The notes beneath the pieces were generated by a model. It saw only the letters and a list, made by a program, of their open reading frames with translations, was not told where the DNA came from and did not search any database. From the NCBI GenBank assembly GCA_029260825.1, contig JAJDCM010000170.1, positions 1 through 51,368 on the forward strand: a stretch of DNA of 51,368 nt, given 5' to 3'. Source of the DNA: Planctomycetota bacterium. Lineage in GTDB: Bacteria > Planctomycetota > JACOTG01 > JAJDCM01. A program made the position numbers and the translations under genes. Positions 1-9,243 of this stretch are shown here, in pieces. The first letter of the stretch is position 1. Every line of letters begins with the position of its first letter.

Positions 1-3000
1 GGCACCAAGACCATCACGGTTACCGGCGGGATCACCTTTGACGAGGTCAAGGTTGCCTTTCAAGAACAGGCAGTGGGGCTCATCGAAGGAGGATCGGATG
101 TCCTTCTCCTGGAAACCGTTCAAGATACCCTCAACCTGAAAGCGGCGGCGAACGGCATCCTTGCTGCATTTGCCGACACAGGAATCGAGCTTCCTCTGAT
201 GGTTTCGGTCACGATCGAAGCGATGGGAGCGATGCTCGGAGGCCAGGGGATTGAAGCCCTTTACACCTCGATCGAACATTTGCCTCTCTTTTCCATCGGC
301 CTCAACTGTGCGACCGGCCCCGAGTTCATGACGGATCACCTTCGGTCTCTCTCTTCGATGGCGTCGTGTTTTGTGTCGGTGTACCCCAATGCCGGACTTC
401 CCAACGAAGAAGGCGAATATGAAGAAACTCCGGCCATGCTTTCATCCAAGCTCGACCGCTTTCTTGCCGAAGGTTGGGTGAACATCGTTGGAGGATGCTG
501 CGGCACCACCCCCGAGCACATTCGCCTCATCGCGGAAAAGGTCAAGGGAAGAAAACCCAGGGTTCTTGCGACGGACACCGACTCCAGGGTTTCCGGTATC
601 GACTTCCTTTTGGTCGACGATGATAACCGTCCCATCCTGGTCGGAGAACGCACGAACGTCATTGGATCCCGTCGGTTCAAGCGGTTGATCGTGGAGGAGA
701 AATTCGAGGAGGCCTCGGAGGTCGGGCGAGGCCAGGTAAAAGGCGGAGCCCAGGTTGTCGATGTTTGCATGGCGAACCCCGATCGGGACGAGCTCGCTGA
801 TATGAAGCGGATTCTTTCCTTTGTGACCCGCAAGGTGAAGGTCCCGATCATGGTGGATTCCACCGACAAGGATGTCATCGAGGAGTCGCTCAAGCTCATT
901 CAGGGAAAGGGCATCATCAACTCCATCAACCTGGAAGATGGAGTGGAGAGGTTCGACGAAATCGTTCCCCTCATCAAGAAGTACGGCCAGGCGGTGATTG
1001 TGGGTTGCATCGATGAAGACCCGGTGCAGGGAATGGCGGTTACTCGCAAGCGAAAGCTCGATGTTGCCAGGCGATCCTACGATCTTCTGACGAAGAGATA
1101 TGGCCTTGCCGGGCGGGACATCATCTTTGACCCCCTTGTTTTTCCATGCGGAACCGGCGACGCCAACTACGAAGGGTCGGCGGAAGAAACGATCGAAGGG
1201 TTAAAGCTCATCAAGGAAGCTCTTCCCGACACCAAGACGGTGCTAGGAATCAGTAACGTATCGTTCGGCCTACCCGGCGCCGGGCGGGAGATTCTCAATT
1301 CGGTCTTTCTTTACCATTGTGTTCAGGCCGGACTCGATTATGCGATCGTGAATACCGAGAAAATCGAGCGGTATCCGTCCATCCCCGAAAATGAGCGACA
1401 GCTGTCCGAAGACCTGATTTATTTCAGGGGGGCCGATCCGGTCGCCGCGTTTGCCGCCTACTTCAAGGGCGGATCAGCCGTAAAAAAGGCACCTCGAGAG
1501 TCTCTCCCGCTCGATGAGCGACTTGCCAACTACATCCTCGAGGGGACGAAAGACGGCCTCGTAGAAGATCTGGACGAAGCCAGAAAAGACAGGGACCCCC
1601 TCGCGATCATCAATGGTCCTCTCATGGTGGGGATGGACGAGGTCGGACGACTCTTTAATCGCAATGAGCTGATCGTCGCCGAGGTGTTGCAATCTGCAGA
1701 ATCCATGAAGACCGCGGTCGCTCATCTGGAGCAATTCATGGTGAAGGAGGAGAAGACCACAAGGGGAAGGCTCGTCCTGGCCACGGTGAAAGGCGATGTT
1801 CACGACATCGGAAAGAATCTCGTCGATATCATTCTTTCGAACAACGGGTACACGGTGATCAATCTTGGTATCAAGATTCCCCCGGAAAAACTGATCGAGG
1901 CCTGTGCCAAGGAGAAGCCCGACGCGATCGGGCTTTCCGGCCTTCTTGTGAAGTCGGCGCAGCAAATGGTGGTTACCGCGCAGGACCTTCGAAATGCTGG
2001 AGTAACCGTGCCTATCCTTGTCGGCGGGGCAGCCCTCACCAGCAAATTCACCGCTCGAAAGATCGCACCTTCTTACGAGGAAACCGTCATCTATTCGACG
2101 GATGCCATGAACGGTCTTGAAATCATGAATTCGCTGATGGATCCTTCAAAACGATCCTCTTTCATCGAAGCGAACGAGGAGAAACAAAAGAAGGCACGGG
2201 CGGAGAGTACGACTGTTTCTTCCGCTCGGCCGGATGTGGCTCCGGCCAAGGGGAGGAGCCAGGTCTCCCGGGATCATCCCGTTCCTGTTCCACCCAATTT
2301 CGAGCCGGTATTGATCGATTCTCCTTCGGCAGACGAGATCTTCGATCTGATCAACCCCAGCATGCTCTACGGAAAGCACCTTGGCTTGAAAGGGAACCTG
2401 AAGAAGCTCCTTGCCGAAAACGACGAAAAGGCGGTCAAGCTCCATCGCACTGTGACCGAATTCTTGACGGAAGCCAAAGAGGAGGGCTACTACAAGCCTC
2501 GAGGTCTCTACCAGTTCTTCCATGCCGGCGCCCAGGGGAACGACTTACACGTCTACGATCCCACCAACGGGGGAGAAGTGCTCGAGACGTTCCAGTTTCC
2601 AAGACAGCAAAAGAACCCTTATCTTTGCCTCTCCGATTATTGCCAGGAGGTGAAATCCGGAACCAAGGATGTGGTGGCTTTCTTTGTCGTCACCTGTGGC
2701 GAAGGCGTGCGGGAAAGATCACATGCCTGGAAGGAGAAGGGAGACTATCTCAGGTCCCACCTTCTTCAATCCGTAGCGATCGAGGCGGCGGAGGCTTTTG
2801 CGGAGTGGGTTCACCGCAAACTTCGCCATGATTGGGGCTTTCCCGATCCGGACAATTTCGAGCTGCAGGACCTCATCAAGAACCGTTACCGGGGTCTTCG
2901 GGTCAGCTTTGGCTACCCGGCCTGCCCGGATCTATCGGACCAGCGAAAGCTCTTTGGGCTCCTTCAGGTCAAGGATCACGTGGGGGTCGAGTTGACCGAT

Positions 3001-3099
3001 GGGGACATGATGGACCCGGAAGCCTCTGTTTCTGCCCTGGTTTTTCATCATCCCGAGGCTCGTTACTTCAGTGCTGGCGACGCTCAAGACGATTCCTGA
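1..3099 (+). CDS. metH: Cobalamin-dependent methionine synthase, 5' end missing
   Basis: Transfers a methyl group from methyltetrahydrofolate through cobalamin to homocysteine, giving methionine in the cytosol. The reading frame is open from base 1, so the start lies outside the window; 1032 residues remain against about 1200 in full-length MetH. Domains in order: the end of the zinc homocysteine domain, with Cys in GLNCATGP (about base 307) and the Cys pair in GGCCGTTPEH (496-501); the folate domain starting at ILVGERTNVIGS; the cobalamin cap; the B12 domain with GDVHDIGKN, whose axial His codon is 1801-1803; and the reactivation domain with the AdoMet signature GYPACPD near 2908. The C-terminus ends soon after the activation domain and lacks the tail seen in the E. 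coli enzyme. A linker at about 2160-2280 is rich in Lys, Ala and Ser. Identification is firm. Confidence 0.97.
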   Translation, partial: GTKTITVTGGITFDEVKVAFQEQAVGLIEGGSDVLLLETVQDTLNLKAAANGILAAFADTGIELPLMVSVTIEAMGAMLGGQGIEALYTSIEHLPLFSIGLNCATGPEFMTDHLRSLSSMASCFVSVYPNAGLPNEEGEYEETPAMLSSKLDRFLAEGWVNIVGGCCGTTPEHIRLIAEKVKGRKPRVLATDTDSRVSGIDFLLVDDDNRPILVGERTNVIGSRRFKRLIVEEKFEEASEVGRGQVKGGAQVVDVCMANPDRDELADMKRILSFVTRKVKVPIMVDSTDKDVIEESLKLIQGKGIINSINLEDGVERFDEIVPLIKKYGQAVIVGCIDEDPVQGMAVTRKRKLDVARRSYDLLTKRYGLAGRDIIFDPLVFPCGTGDANYEGSAEETIEGLKLIKEALPDTKTVLGISNVSFGLPGAGREILNSVFLYHCVQAGLDYAIVNTEKIERYPSIPENERQLSEDLIYFRGADPVAAFAAYFKGGSAVKKAPRESLPLDERLANYILEGTKDGLVEDLDEARKDRDPLAIINGPLMVGMDEVGRLFNRNELIVAEVLQSAESMKTAVAHLEQFMVKEEKTTRGRLVLATVKGDVHDIGKNLVDIILSNNGYTVINLGIKIPPEKLIEACAKEKPDAIGLSGLLVKSAQQMVVTAQDLRNAGVTVPILVGGAALTSKFTARKIAPSYEETVIYSTDAMNGLEIMNSLMDPSKRSSFIEANEEKQKKARAESTTVSSARPDVAPAKGRSQVSRDHPVPVPPNFEPVLIDSPSADEIFDLINPSMLYGKHLGLKGNLKKLLAENDEKAVKLHRTVTEFLTEAKEEGYYKPRGLYQFFHAGAQGNDLHVYDPTNGGEVLETFQFPRQQKNPYLCLSDYCQEVKSGTKDVVAFFVVTCGEGVRERSHAWKEKGDYLRSHLLQSVAIEAAEAFAEWVHRKLRHDWGFPDPDNFELQDLIKNRYRGLRVSFGYPACPDLSDQRKLFGLLQVKDHVGVELTDGDMMDPEASVSALVFHHPEARYFSAGDAQDDS

Positions 3100-3229
3100 A
3101 GAAGCTCACCGGTGTGGTGATTGAACCCGAAGCGCTTGCGGCTCGGGACGAACCCAGTATCCTGGTAGCCAGGGAGGTTCGCCCGATTGCCGTCTCCAAC
3201 CCTTCCTCTCCGTTGTTGAAGGAATCATC

Positions 3230-6200
3230 ATGAAAACCTGTCTCCAACCCTATCTCACTCTCTTCCTTCTGGTTATCGCCTCTCTCTTGCTATCGAAGAG
3301 CGCAGGATCCGAGGAGCAAGCCAAGATCGGCCACTCCAAGCTTTTGGACTGGGTACAGGAGCTTCGCTCTCCGGATCGGATCGCTCGTGACCTCGCCGCA
3401 CAAAGGCTCATTCAAGCCGGTCCCCGGTCATTGCCAGCGATCAGGGAGCTGCTCCGTCAGGCCTCCCCTCCAGCAACCCGGCTTCTGGCCCGTCGGGTGT
3501 TCAGCGCTCTTGTCGGCCTTTCACCCGAACGAGAGGTGGCGGTCACGGACCGGCTCTCTGAACTCTTCGAGGAGGAGCAGCCTGACATCCGAGGTTTGAG
3601 CCGATGGGTGCTTGAGCAGGGTCAGGCGGTCGAGGCCTATGTCCTGGAGCTCCTCAGGCGGGAACAGGATGCTAGCTTCAGTCAAGATCTCAAGAAACGA
3701 CTGATGACTCTTGCCGCGGTAAGAGATCTCTCCCTGGGTCATAATCGAAAGGATCGGGCCATCGAGGTGCTGACGTCACTCGGGGAACCGGTGGTGAAAG
3801 AGCTCTCGTCGGTTGCCGAAGACGAGGACCTTGATCCTGAGTGGCGTGCGATTGCCGCGGAACGATTGTTCGTGATGGGGGGGCGCGAAGCCCTGGAATC
3901 CGGCCTTCGTCTCACCGGGTCTCGGAGTGAGTTCCTTCTCGGCCTCACGATTCCCTTCCTTTGTCGCAACGCTCCCGCCGATCGATTCGTTGACGTCGTG
4001 GATGCAATTGGCCCCGCTGTTCTTGAGGATCAGGATGTTCGGAGCCACATCGCTCAACTGGGTCGTCGAGTGTCTCTCTCGAATCTGAGAGAATACCTCA
4101 AAGACGATCGTCCCCGGGTGAAGGGCCTCACCGCGTTCGTCCTCGGGGAGAGACTCGACCTGGAATCCGCGTCTCCGCTGACGTCCCTTCTTCGGGACCA
4201 AGATCCATTCGTTGTCCGGGAGTCCGCTCTTGCCCTTGGCCGACTCGGTGATGAGGATTCACTTGAAGGCCTTTCCCGGACTCTGACCCACCAGAAACCC
4301 TCGGTAAGACGAGCGGCGGTTGAAGCACTCGCCGGTTGCGGAGGAGGAGGCATCCCCTGGATCGCCACAGCTCTGGCTGATCAAGACCCTTCGGTGCGGG
4401 CCTCGGCGGCTCGCTTCCTTGGACAGTCCGGTGAGGAAATTGCCGTGGATCCCCTCGTCGCCACTCTGGGTGACGCGGATCCGACGGTCCTGGCGGAGGC
4501 GACCCTGGGCCTTTCATACCTGACCGGGGAATCTCTGAAGACTTCCGTCGTGGTGAGTAGTGATCGTCAGCAGCGAGAGGTGCGAACCGCCTGGACTCGT
4601 TGGTGGGAAAAGCGTCGCAAGGAAGAAATCGCCGGGGCTCGGGAAGATGAAGATGAGGAAGCCGAGGGGTTGGACCCCGCAGTTTTGCTTGTCGCTGACG
4701 GTGCCCGCATTCTGACCACTCTCGCCTCGACTCTCAAGACTCAGTTTCGACCCTATGGCGACCTGAAAGGTCAGGGGGGAGCCGAACCCAAGAACCTCAG
4801 CAGCGCCGCCCAGGCTCGGATGGAAGAGGTGTGTCGTCGAAAGACCGGAGCCGAGGATCACGAAGGAATGGCTCTTCGACTTGAAGAGGAGGAAAAAGAA
4901 GTCCTCTCCCATCTACTGTCTCACGGAGTGTTCTCCACCCCCGAGGATCTAGCTCGAATGGTGGGGACTCTCCCGATCGAGATGGAGGCCCGAGACTACA
5001 TCCTTCTTATTTATGAGGGAGCCGAGGCGATGGTGTCGTCTCTTGGAGATCGTTTTACCCGACTTTCCACTCTGGAAGATCCAGAAGGCCTGGTCGAGCC
5101 GGATCAACTTCCGTCCATCTTCGGGAGGGGAAAAAGTCTTGGCATGTTCCTCAAGGAAGTGGAGGGTGGCCTGGAAGTCGAGTTTGTCATGGGACTGAAT
5201 CCGGCCGATCGCGCCGGACTTCGTCGAGGGGATCGAGTCATTTCCATCAACGGCAAGCTTTCTTCCGGGCTTTCGCCCGAGGAGTTAAAAAAGATGATGA
5301 CCGAGGCCGTCGATCTTTCCGTGCTTCGAGATGGATGGACCCGGCCGGTGATGTTCCACCTTGAACCCGATACACAGGATCCGGAACTTCTCGTGACCAC
5401 CGCCCTTCTTCCTGCAAACATTGGCTATCTTCGGCTGCAGCAGTTTGATCTGGGGTGCTCCCAGAAACTCGATTGGGCTGTTCGCAAGCTGGAAAAAGAG
5501 GGAGCGACCTCGTTGATTCTCGACCTTCGTGGAAATCCGGGAGGAACGGTGGTGGATGCTCAAGCGATCGTGGATCTCTTCGTCGGAAAGGGAGAGACCA
5601 TCTCAACGAACTGGTTTAACAGTTCAAAGAAGGGGCAAGACCACCGTGAAGAAAAGCTCGAGTCGACCCATTCAACCGGAGATCGGGACTTTCCCCTTGC
5701 GGTGCTGGTGAACGAGTGCTCCGCAAGTGCCTCGGAGATGACGTCGGGATCTCTCCAGGATCTTGGACGGGCGATCGTGGTCGGGCGAACCACCTGGGGG
5801 AAAGGAATCGGCCAGGGAGCTTCCGGAGTCGCCGGTTTCCCCCGCAGCTCTATCTTCGGAGAGACCCGAACGAGCCTGAACCTGCGGATCACCATGCTGG
5901 AGTATTTCTTGCCGTCCGGAAGGAGCGTGCAAGGAGTGGGGGTCATCCCCGATGTTCCCGTTTCTCAGTTCACCCTTCTGGGGGAGCGGTTTGAGGCTGT
6001 ACGCCGGGCACGGACCGATGGGTCGCTTTCGAAGTACGTGGATGGGCTCCTCAAGAAACCCGATCTGGCTCTCAAACTGGCTCGATACGACGAATGGGAT
6101 CCCGAACTTTATCCAGAGCTCTCCTTGCTCCGGGAGAGGCTTTCGTTTGAAATCTCTCTTGACCTTGTGCGCAAGGCAGTCCGGGAGGAACTACGGATCC

Positions 6201-6340
6201 GTCTTTCGCCCGAGCATCCGGAACTGGCTGTCGTCGACGTACAAGAAGATGATGACGTGCGCGCTGCCGTATCGGCGCTCGCTCCCGACCTCGGGATCGA
6301 TCTCGCCGATGTGCCCGAATACACTGATCTTGAGGAATAA
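3230..6340 (+). CDS. Secreted HEAT-repeat/PDZ/S41 C-terminal processing-type protease
   Basis: A 1036-aa serine protease of family S41 (CtpA/Prc type), probably acting outside the inner membrane. Residues 1-27 form a signal peptide. HEAT-like repeats fill much of residues 35-440 and are clearest at about 321-436, where helices carry the PSVR-AAAxxLG pattern. An acidic linker follows, then a PDZ domain at about 630-705. The S41 core has the SASASE motif (831-836) with predicted nucleophile Ser833, and Lys858 in TWGKGIGQ; the 25-residue spacing equals that of the Ser/Lys dyad in E. coli Prc. The start is supported by AAGGA upstream of the ATG. The gene lies 130 bases after metH and 25 bases before the next secreted protein, so the latter two may be co-transcribed. 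The HEAT array is an unusual addition and may select substrate proteins. Protease class is secure; substrate unknown. Confidence 0.93.
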   Translation: MKTCLQPYLTLFLLVIASLLLSKSAGSEEQAKIGHSKLLDWVQELRSPDRIARDLAAQRLIQAGPRSLPAIRELLRQASPPATRLLARRVFSALVGLSPEREVAVTDRLSELFEEEQPDIRGLSRWVLEQGQAVEAYVLELLRREQDASFSQDLKKRLMTLAAVRDLSLGHNRKDRAIEVLTSLGEPVVKELSSVAEDEDLDPEWRAIAAERLFVMGGREALESGLRLTGSRSEFLLGLTIPFLCRNAPADRFVDVVDAIGPAVLEDQDVRSHIAQLGRRVSLSNLREYLKDDRPRVKGLTAFVLGERLDLESASPLTSLLRDQDPFVVRESALALGRLGDEDSLEGLSRTLTHQKPSVRRAAVEALAGCGGGGIPWIATALADQDPSVRASAARFLGQSGEEIAVDPLVATLGDADPTVLAEATLGLSYLTGESLKTSVVVSSDRQQREVRTAWTRWWEKRRKEEIAGAREDEDEEAEGLDPAVLLVADGARILTTLASTLKTQFRPYGDLKGQGGAEPKNLSSAAQARMEEVCRRKTGAEDHEGMALRLEEEEKEVLSHLLSHGVFSTPEDLARMVGTLPIEMEARDYILLIYEGAEAMVSSLGDRFTRLSTLEDPEGLVEPDQLPSIFGRGKSLGMFLKEVEGGLEVEFVMGLNPADRAGLRRGDRVISINGKLSSGLSPEELKKMMTEAVDLSVLRDGWTRPVMFHLEPDTQDPELLVTTALLPANIGYLRLQQFDLGCSQKLDWAVRKLEKEGATSLILDLRGNPGGTVVDAQAIVDLFVGKGETISTNWFNSSKKGQDHREEKLESTHSTGDRDFPLAVLVNECSASASEMTSGSLQDLGRAIVVGRTTWGKGIGQGASGVAGFPRSSIFGETRTSLNLRITMLEYFLPSGRSVQGVGVIPDVPVSQFTLLGERFEAVRRARTDGSLSKYVDGLLKKPDLALKLARYDEWDPELYPELSLLRERLSFEISLDLVRKAVREELRIRLSPEHPELAVVDVQEDDDVRAAVSALAPDLGIDLADVPEYTDLEE

Positions 6341-6354
6341 CTTTCTCCATGGCC

Positions 6355-6360
6355 AAGGAG
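6355..6360 (+). promoter_or_regulatory. Ribosome binding site deciding the start at 6366
   Basis: AAGGAG lies 5 bases before ATG 6366. The frame is open for a further 414 bases upstream, but that stretch overlaps the S41 protease gene in another frame. This site, together with the signal peptide that begins exactly at 6366, fixes the true start. Confidence 0.7.
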
Positions 6361-6365
6361 CCAAC

Positions 6366-8606
6366 ATGCGTATCCATTTGCCCCTCCATCTCCTGATTCT
6401 TCTGGTCGTCATTCTGGGAGCAAGGTCGGTTGGAGCCCAGGAAGAGCCCAAGGTGACCCCCGTCGCGGCGAACCTTCCCTCCGAGACTCTTCTTCATCTT
6501 GAGATCTCCTCTCTCGATCAGCTTCCCCAGGTTCTTTCCGAGTCCCGGATCTTGAAGCTCTGGCAGCACGAAGAAATTCAGCAGTTCTTCGAGTCGTCGC
6601 TGACGGGAATTGAAGCCGATCTGACCTACCTCTTGCGGGAGGACGAGGAGATGTGCGATCTCATTCTCCAGGGACCTCCGGCGAGCTTGACCGTCAGTCT
6701 TCTTTCCGTGAAGGATCCGCTCGAAGACAACCCGGAAGTCTCGCTGATTGCCACGGTAACCGCTCCAGGTCGAGGCGAGAAATTTTTTGCTCACTATAAA
6801 GACATGGCGCTGAAGGATGGGCCGGACAGTCTTCTCGTCACCACTGTCGCCGGGCGTCCCGCGCTCCTTGGCAAGGATAGCCTGGGAACACCTGAAGAAG
6901 TCGCGATCATTCAGGATGAGGATCGACTTGTGCTGGCAATGGGGGAGGGGCAATCAAAGAGATTCTTTGAGTCTCCGACTTCTTCGCTCCTTGATAATAA
7001 ATCCTACCAGGGAGTGATGGCGGGCATTTCAATGGACAACCCGCTTCTCACCGTCTATGTGAACTGGTCTTTCATTGTTGATGAGTTGCTCGACGGGGTC
7101 TTCTCCGGTCTTGAGGAGGAAGAGGAAGCGGAGATCTCCTCGAAGCTCCTCCGGGAATCTCCCCAGATGCAGGGAATCGAAGGGATGGGATACGGACTTG
7201 CTGCTTCCGGTGAAGATCTGATCGATAGGATCTATGTTCACGCCCCAGGCGACCGATCTGAATGGGGGAAAACTGGAGAGGTGGGAAAGAAGCCTCAGGA
7301 GCATGCGGCTTTGAGCGTGGCCGGAGCCGATCTCTTTTTCTCCACCTGGTTTTCTCTTGAAGACTCTCTTGCGATGGGGCGCAAGGAAAACGAGCGACTC
7401 GAGAAACTTCGAAAAGAATCGGGCCTGGGTCCGGCGGAACCCGGTACCGTTCCGTCGACTTTTGACTTACTCGAGCTCATCGAGGAAAAGACGGGAATCA
7501 AGGTCGAGGAAGAGCTGGTGCCGGCTCTGGGGAACCATGTTTCCTTCTCCCTCTCGGTCCCCACGATGGGGATGGTCCTACCCGAACTCGGACTGATTCT
7601 GGACGTAGCCGATCCTACCGCGATCGATGAGCTTCTCGCTCGCCTCGAGGAAAAAGATGACGAGATCGAAGAGCTCAACTTCACGAAGATGAAGTACAAG
7701 GATCGAGACCTCTTGAGCGCCCGCCTCGTTCATGCAGGTCTCCCGATCATGCCTACCGCTTGTCGTCAGGGCGACCACCTTTTTCTGACTCTCTCCCCGC
7801 TTTCGATGCAGACCTTGCTGCGGTCGGTAGAAGGGGAAAACACTCTCGCGACCGATGAACGACTGGCCGGATACTTCGAGGGTTTGCCAGCGGATTCGAA
7901 TTTTACCGGATGGATGGACCTCGGTTCGGTTGTTGAATACCTGTATAGCTTCATGGGACTCATGTTGAACGCGATGCGCATGAATGGAACCGAGATGACC
8001 CGGTTTGATCCGGCGCTTCTTCCCAGTGGAGATATTCTGGGTTCTCATCTGGGAACCGGCACTTTCATCATGACCCAGTCCGACACCGGGATCACCTATT
8101 CCGGGAAATCCCCGGTCGGGAACCCTCTGACTGGATTGGTGGGAGGAATTCTCACGGTGGGTGGGTTCATCGGAGCATCCGAAGCTCTGGCCAATGAAGT
8201 CGCTGATGAGCGACGAAAGGTGAGCGTTGCGAACCTCCGTGAGCTGGCGCGGGCCATGCAGGCGTACAAGAGTTCGGTCGGGTCAGGATCTTTTCCCTCC
8301 GACCTGGTCAAGCTGGCTGATCGAGGGATTCTTACCGATTTGAAGCGACTCGTTGATCCCTCCGACCCCAAGCCCAAGAAGATTCGGTCCGGTACCGGGA
8401 GCCGGATCAAAGTCTCGTATGCGATGGGTACGGTCAGCTCTCTTCCTGAAAAGCAGCGACGAAACTGTGCCGATGGAGTGACCCAGATTCTTTATTCTCG
8501 AGGGGCGTGGCATGATCGGTTTGGCGAAAAATGTCACTTGATCCTTCCTCTCGCGGGCGATGAAGCAAGAATCCTCTATGTCAAAGCGGACGAGTGGGGA
8601 AAGTAA
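6366..8606 (+). CDS. Secreted 746-aa protein with pseudopilin-like C-terminal region
   Basis: No firm family is recognised. The protein begins with a clear signal peptide ending near ARSVGAQ (about residue 22). The body is acidic and alternates short hydrophobic and charged stretches. A segment reading EEKTGIKVEEELVPALGNHV resembles the core of DUF3352-type secreted proteins (inference by eye). Near the C-terminus, from about base 8190, comes an ERRKVSVANLRELARAMQAY-like helix followed by FPSDLVKLADRGIL, the pattern of the globular domain of type II secretion pseudopilins, without a prepilin cleavage site. It starts 25 bases after the S41 protease, so the pair is probably one operon and the protein may be a partner or substrate of that protease. 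Planctomycete genomes carry many such large secreted proteins of unknown role. Confidence 0.85.
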   Translation: MRIHLPLHLLILLVVILGARSVGAQEEPKVTPVAANLPSETLLHLEISSLDQLPQVLSESRILKLWQHEEIQQFFESSLTGIEADLTYLLREDEEMCDLILQGPPASLTVSLLSVKDPLEDNPEVSLIATVTAPGRGEKFFAHYKDMALKDGPDSLLVTTVAGRPALLGKDSLGTPEEVAIIQDEDRLVLAMGEGQSKRFFESPTSSLLDNKSYQGVMAGISMDNPLLTVYVNWSFIVDELLDGVFSGLEEEEEAEISSKLLRESPQMQGIEGMGYGLAASGEDLIDRIYVHAPGDRSEWGKTGEVGKKPQEHAALSVAGADLFFSTWFSLEDSLAMGRKENERLEKLRKESGLGPAEPGTVPSTFDLLELIEEKTGIKVEEELVPALGNHVSFSLSVPTMGMVLPELGLILDVADPTAIDELLARLEEKDDEIEELNFTKMKYKDRDLLSARLVHAGLPIMPTACRQGDHLFLTLSPLSMQTLLRSVEGENTLATDERLAGYFEGLPADSNFTGWMDLGSVVEYLYSFMGLMLNAMRMNGTEMTRFDPALLPSGDILGSHLGTGTFIMTQSDTGITYSGKSPVGNPLTGLVGGILTVGGFIGASEALANEVADERRKVSVANLRELARAMQAYKSSVGSGSFPSDLVKLADRGILTDLKRLVDPSDPKPKKIRSGTGSRIKVSYAMGTVSSLPEKQRRNCADGVTQILYSRGAWHDRFGEKCHLILPLAGDEARILYVKADEWGK

Positions 8607-8674
8607 GGCATGAGCTCGTTTGTCTGATCGTCTGACCGAGACACCGGCAAGATTTTTCACGAAAAGAGGGATTC

Positions 8675-9241
8675 ATGAGACTTCGTATTGTTTGGGTGCT
8701 GATTCTATCGCTCCTTTGCTTTTGTGGATGCCCATCGTCGAGCAAGCTTGACTCCTCCAATCCAAAAACGAATCCGGAAATCTCGGAGGGTCCATCCTTT
8801 GGTTCTTCCGAGGCCGAAAAAATTGTCAAGACGGACGAGGAGTGGCGAACGATTCTCTCGGATGAGCAGTTTGAAGTCACCCGAAAGAAAGGAACCGAGC
8901 GAGCATTCTCCGGAGAGTTCTGGGACAAAAAAGAGGAGGGGACCTACATCTGTATCTGTTGTGACCAGCCTCTTTTTCACTCCATGACCAAGTTCAAGTC
9001 TGGCACCGGATGGCCCTCTTTTTTCAAACCCATCGATGGAAAGAACGTGGGGGTTGAAGAGGACCATACCTATGGCATGATTCGCACCGAGGTAGTCTGT
9101 GCCAGATGCGACGCGCACCTTGGCCACGTGTTTGACGACGGGCCGGCTCCCACGGGCCTTCGTTATTGCATCAACTCGGCGTCACTCGCCTTTTCGAAGG
9201 ATGGAGCTTCTTCAGAAAAGGCTGCGAATCAGGAGAAGTAG
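8675..9241 (+). CDS. msrB: Lipoprotein peptide-methionine (R)-S-oxide reductase
   Basis: Reduces the R epimer of methionine sulfoxide in proteins. The 188-aa product opens with a hydrophobic leader and a lipobox-like CFCG-C, predicting lipidation at Cys19 and an extracytoplasmic, membrane-anchored enzyme. The MsrB domain spans about residues 52-175. The zinc pairs are CXXC at 93-96 and at 142-145, the substrate region is GTGWPSFF, and the catalytic Cys165 sits in RYCINSASL. No MsrA domain is attached. AGAGGG precedes the ATG by 4 bases. The next gene follows with TTG 9244 only two bases after the stop, so translational coupling is likely. The enzymatic call is secure; lipid anchoring rests on the leader pattern. 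Confidence 0.95.
   Translation: MRLRIVWVLILSLLCFCGCPSSSKLDSSNPKTNPEISEGPSFGSSEAEKIVKTDEEWRTILSDEQFEVTRKKGTERAFSGEFWDKKEEGTYICICCDQPLFHSMTKFKSGTGWPSFFKPIDGKNVGVEEDHTYGMIRTEVVCARCDAHLGHVFDDGPAPTGLRYCINSASLAFSKDGASSEKAANQEK
9231..9235 (+). promoter_or_regulatory. Ribosome binding site selecting a TTG start
   Basis: AGGAG inside the last codons of msrB lies 8 bases before TTG 9244. The alternative upstream start at 9166 would overlap msrB by 76 bases and lacks such a site. Confidence 0.6.
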
Positions 9242-9243
9242 TC

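Noticed and set aside
2832..3233. A 133-residue frame overlapping the end of metH and the gap after it
   Set aside because: Mostly a shadow of metH; the part in the gap shows no motif.
5952..6365. Long N-terminal extension of the 746-aa secreted protein
   Set aside because: It overlaps the S41 protease gene in another frame, its residues look like out-of-frame translation, and a signal peptide with a good ribosome site begins at 6366.
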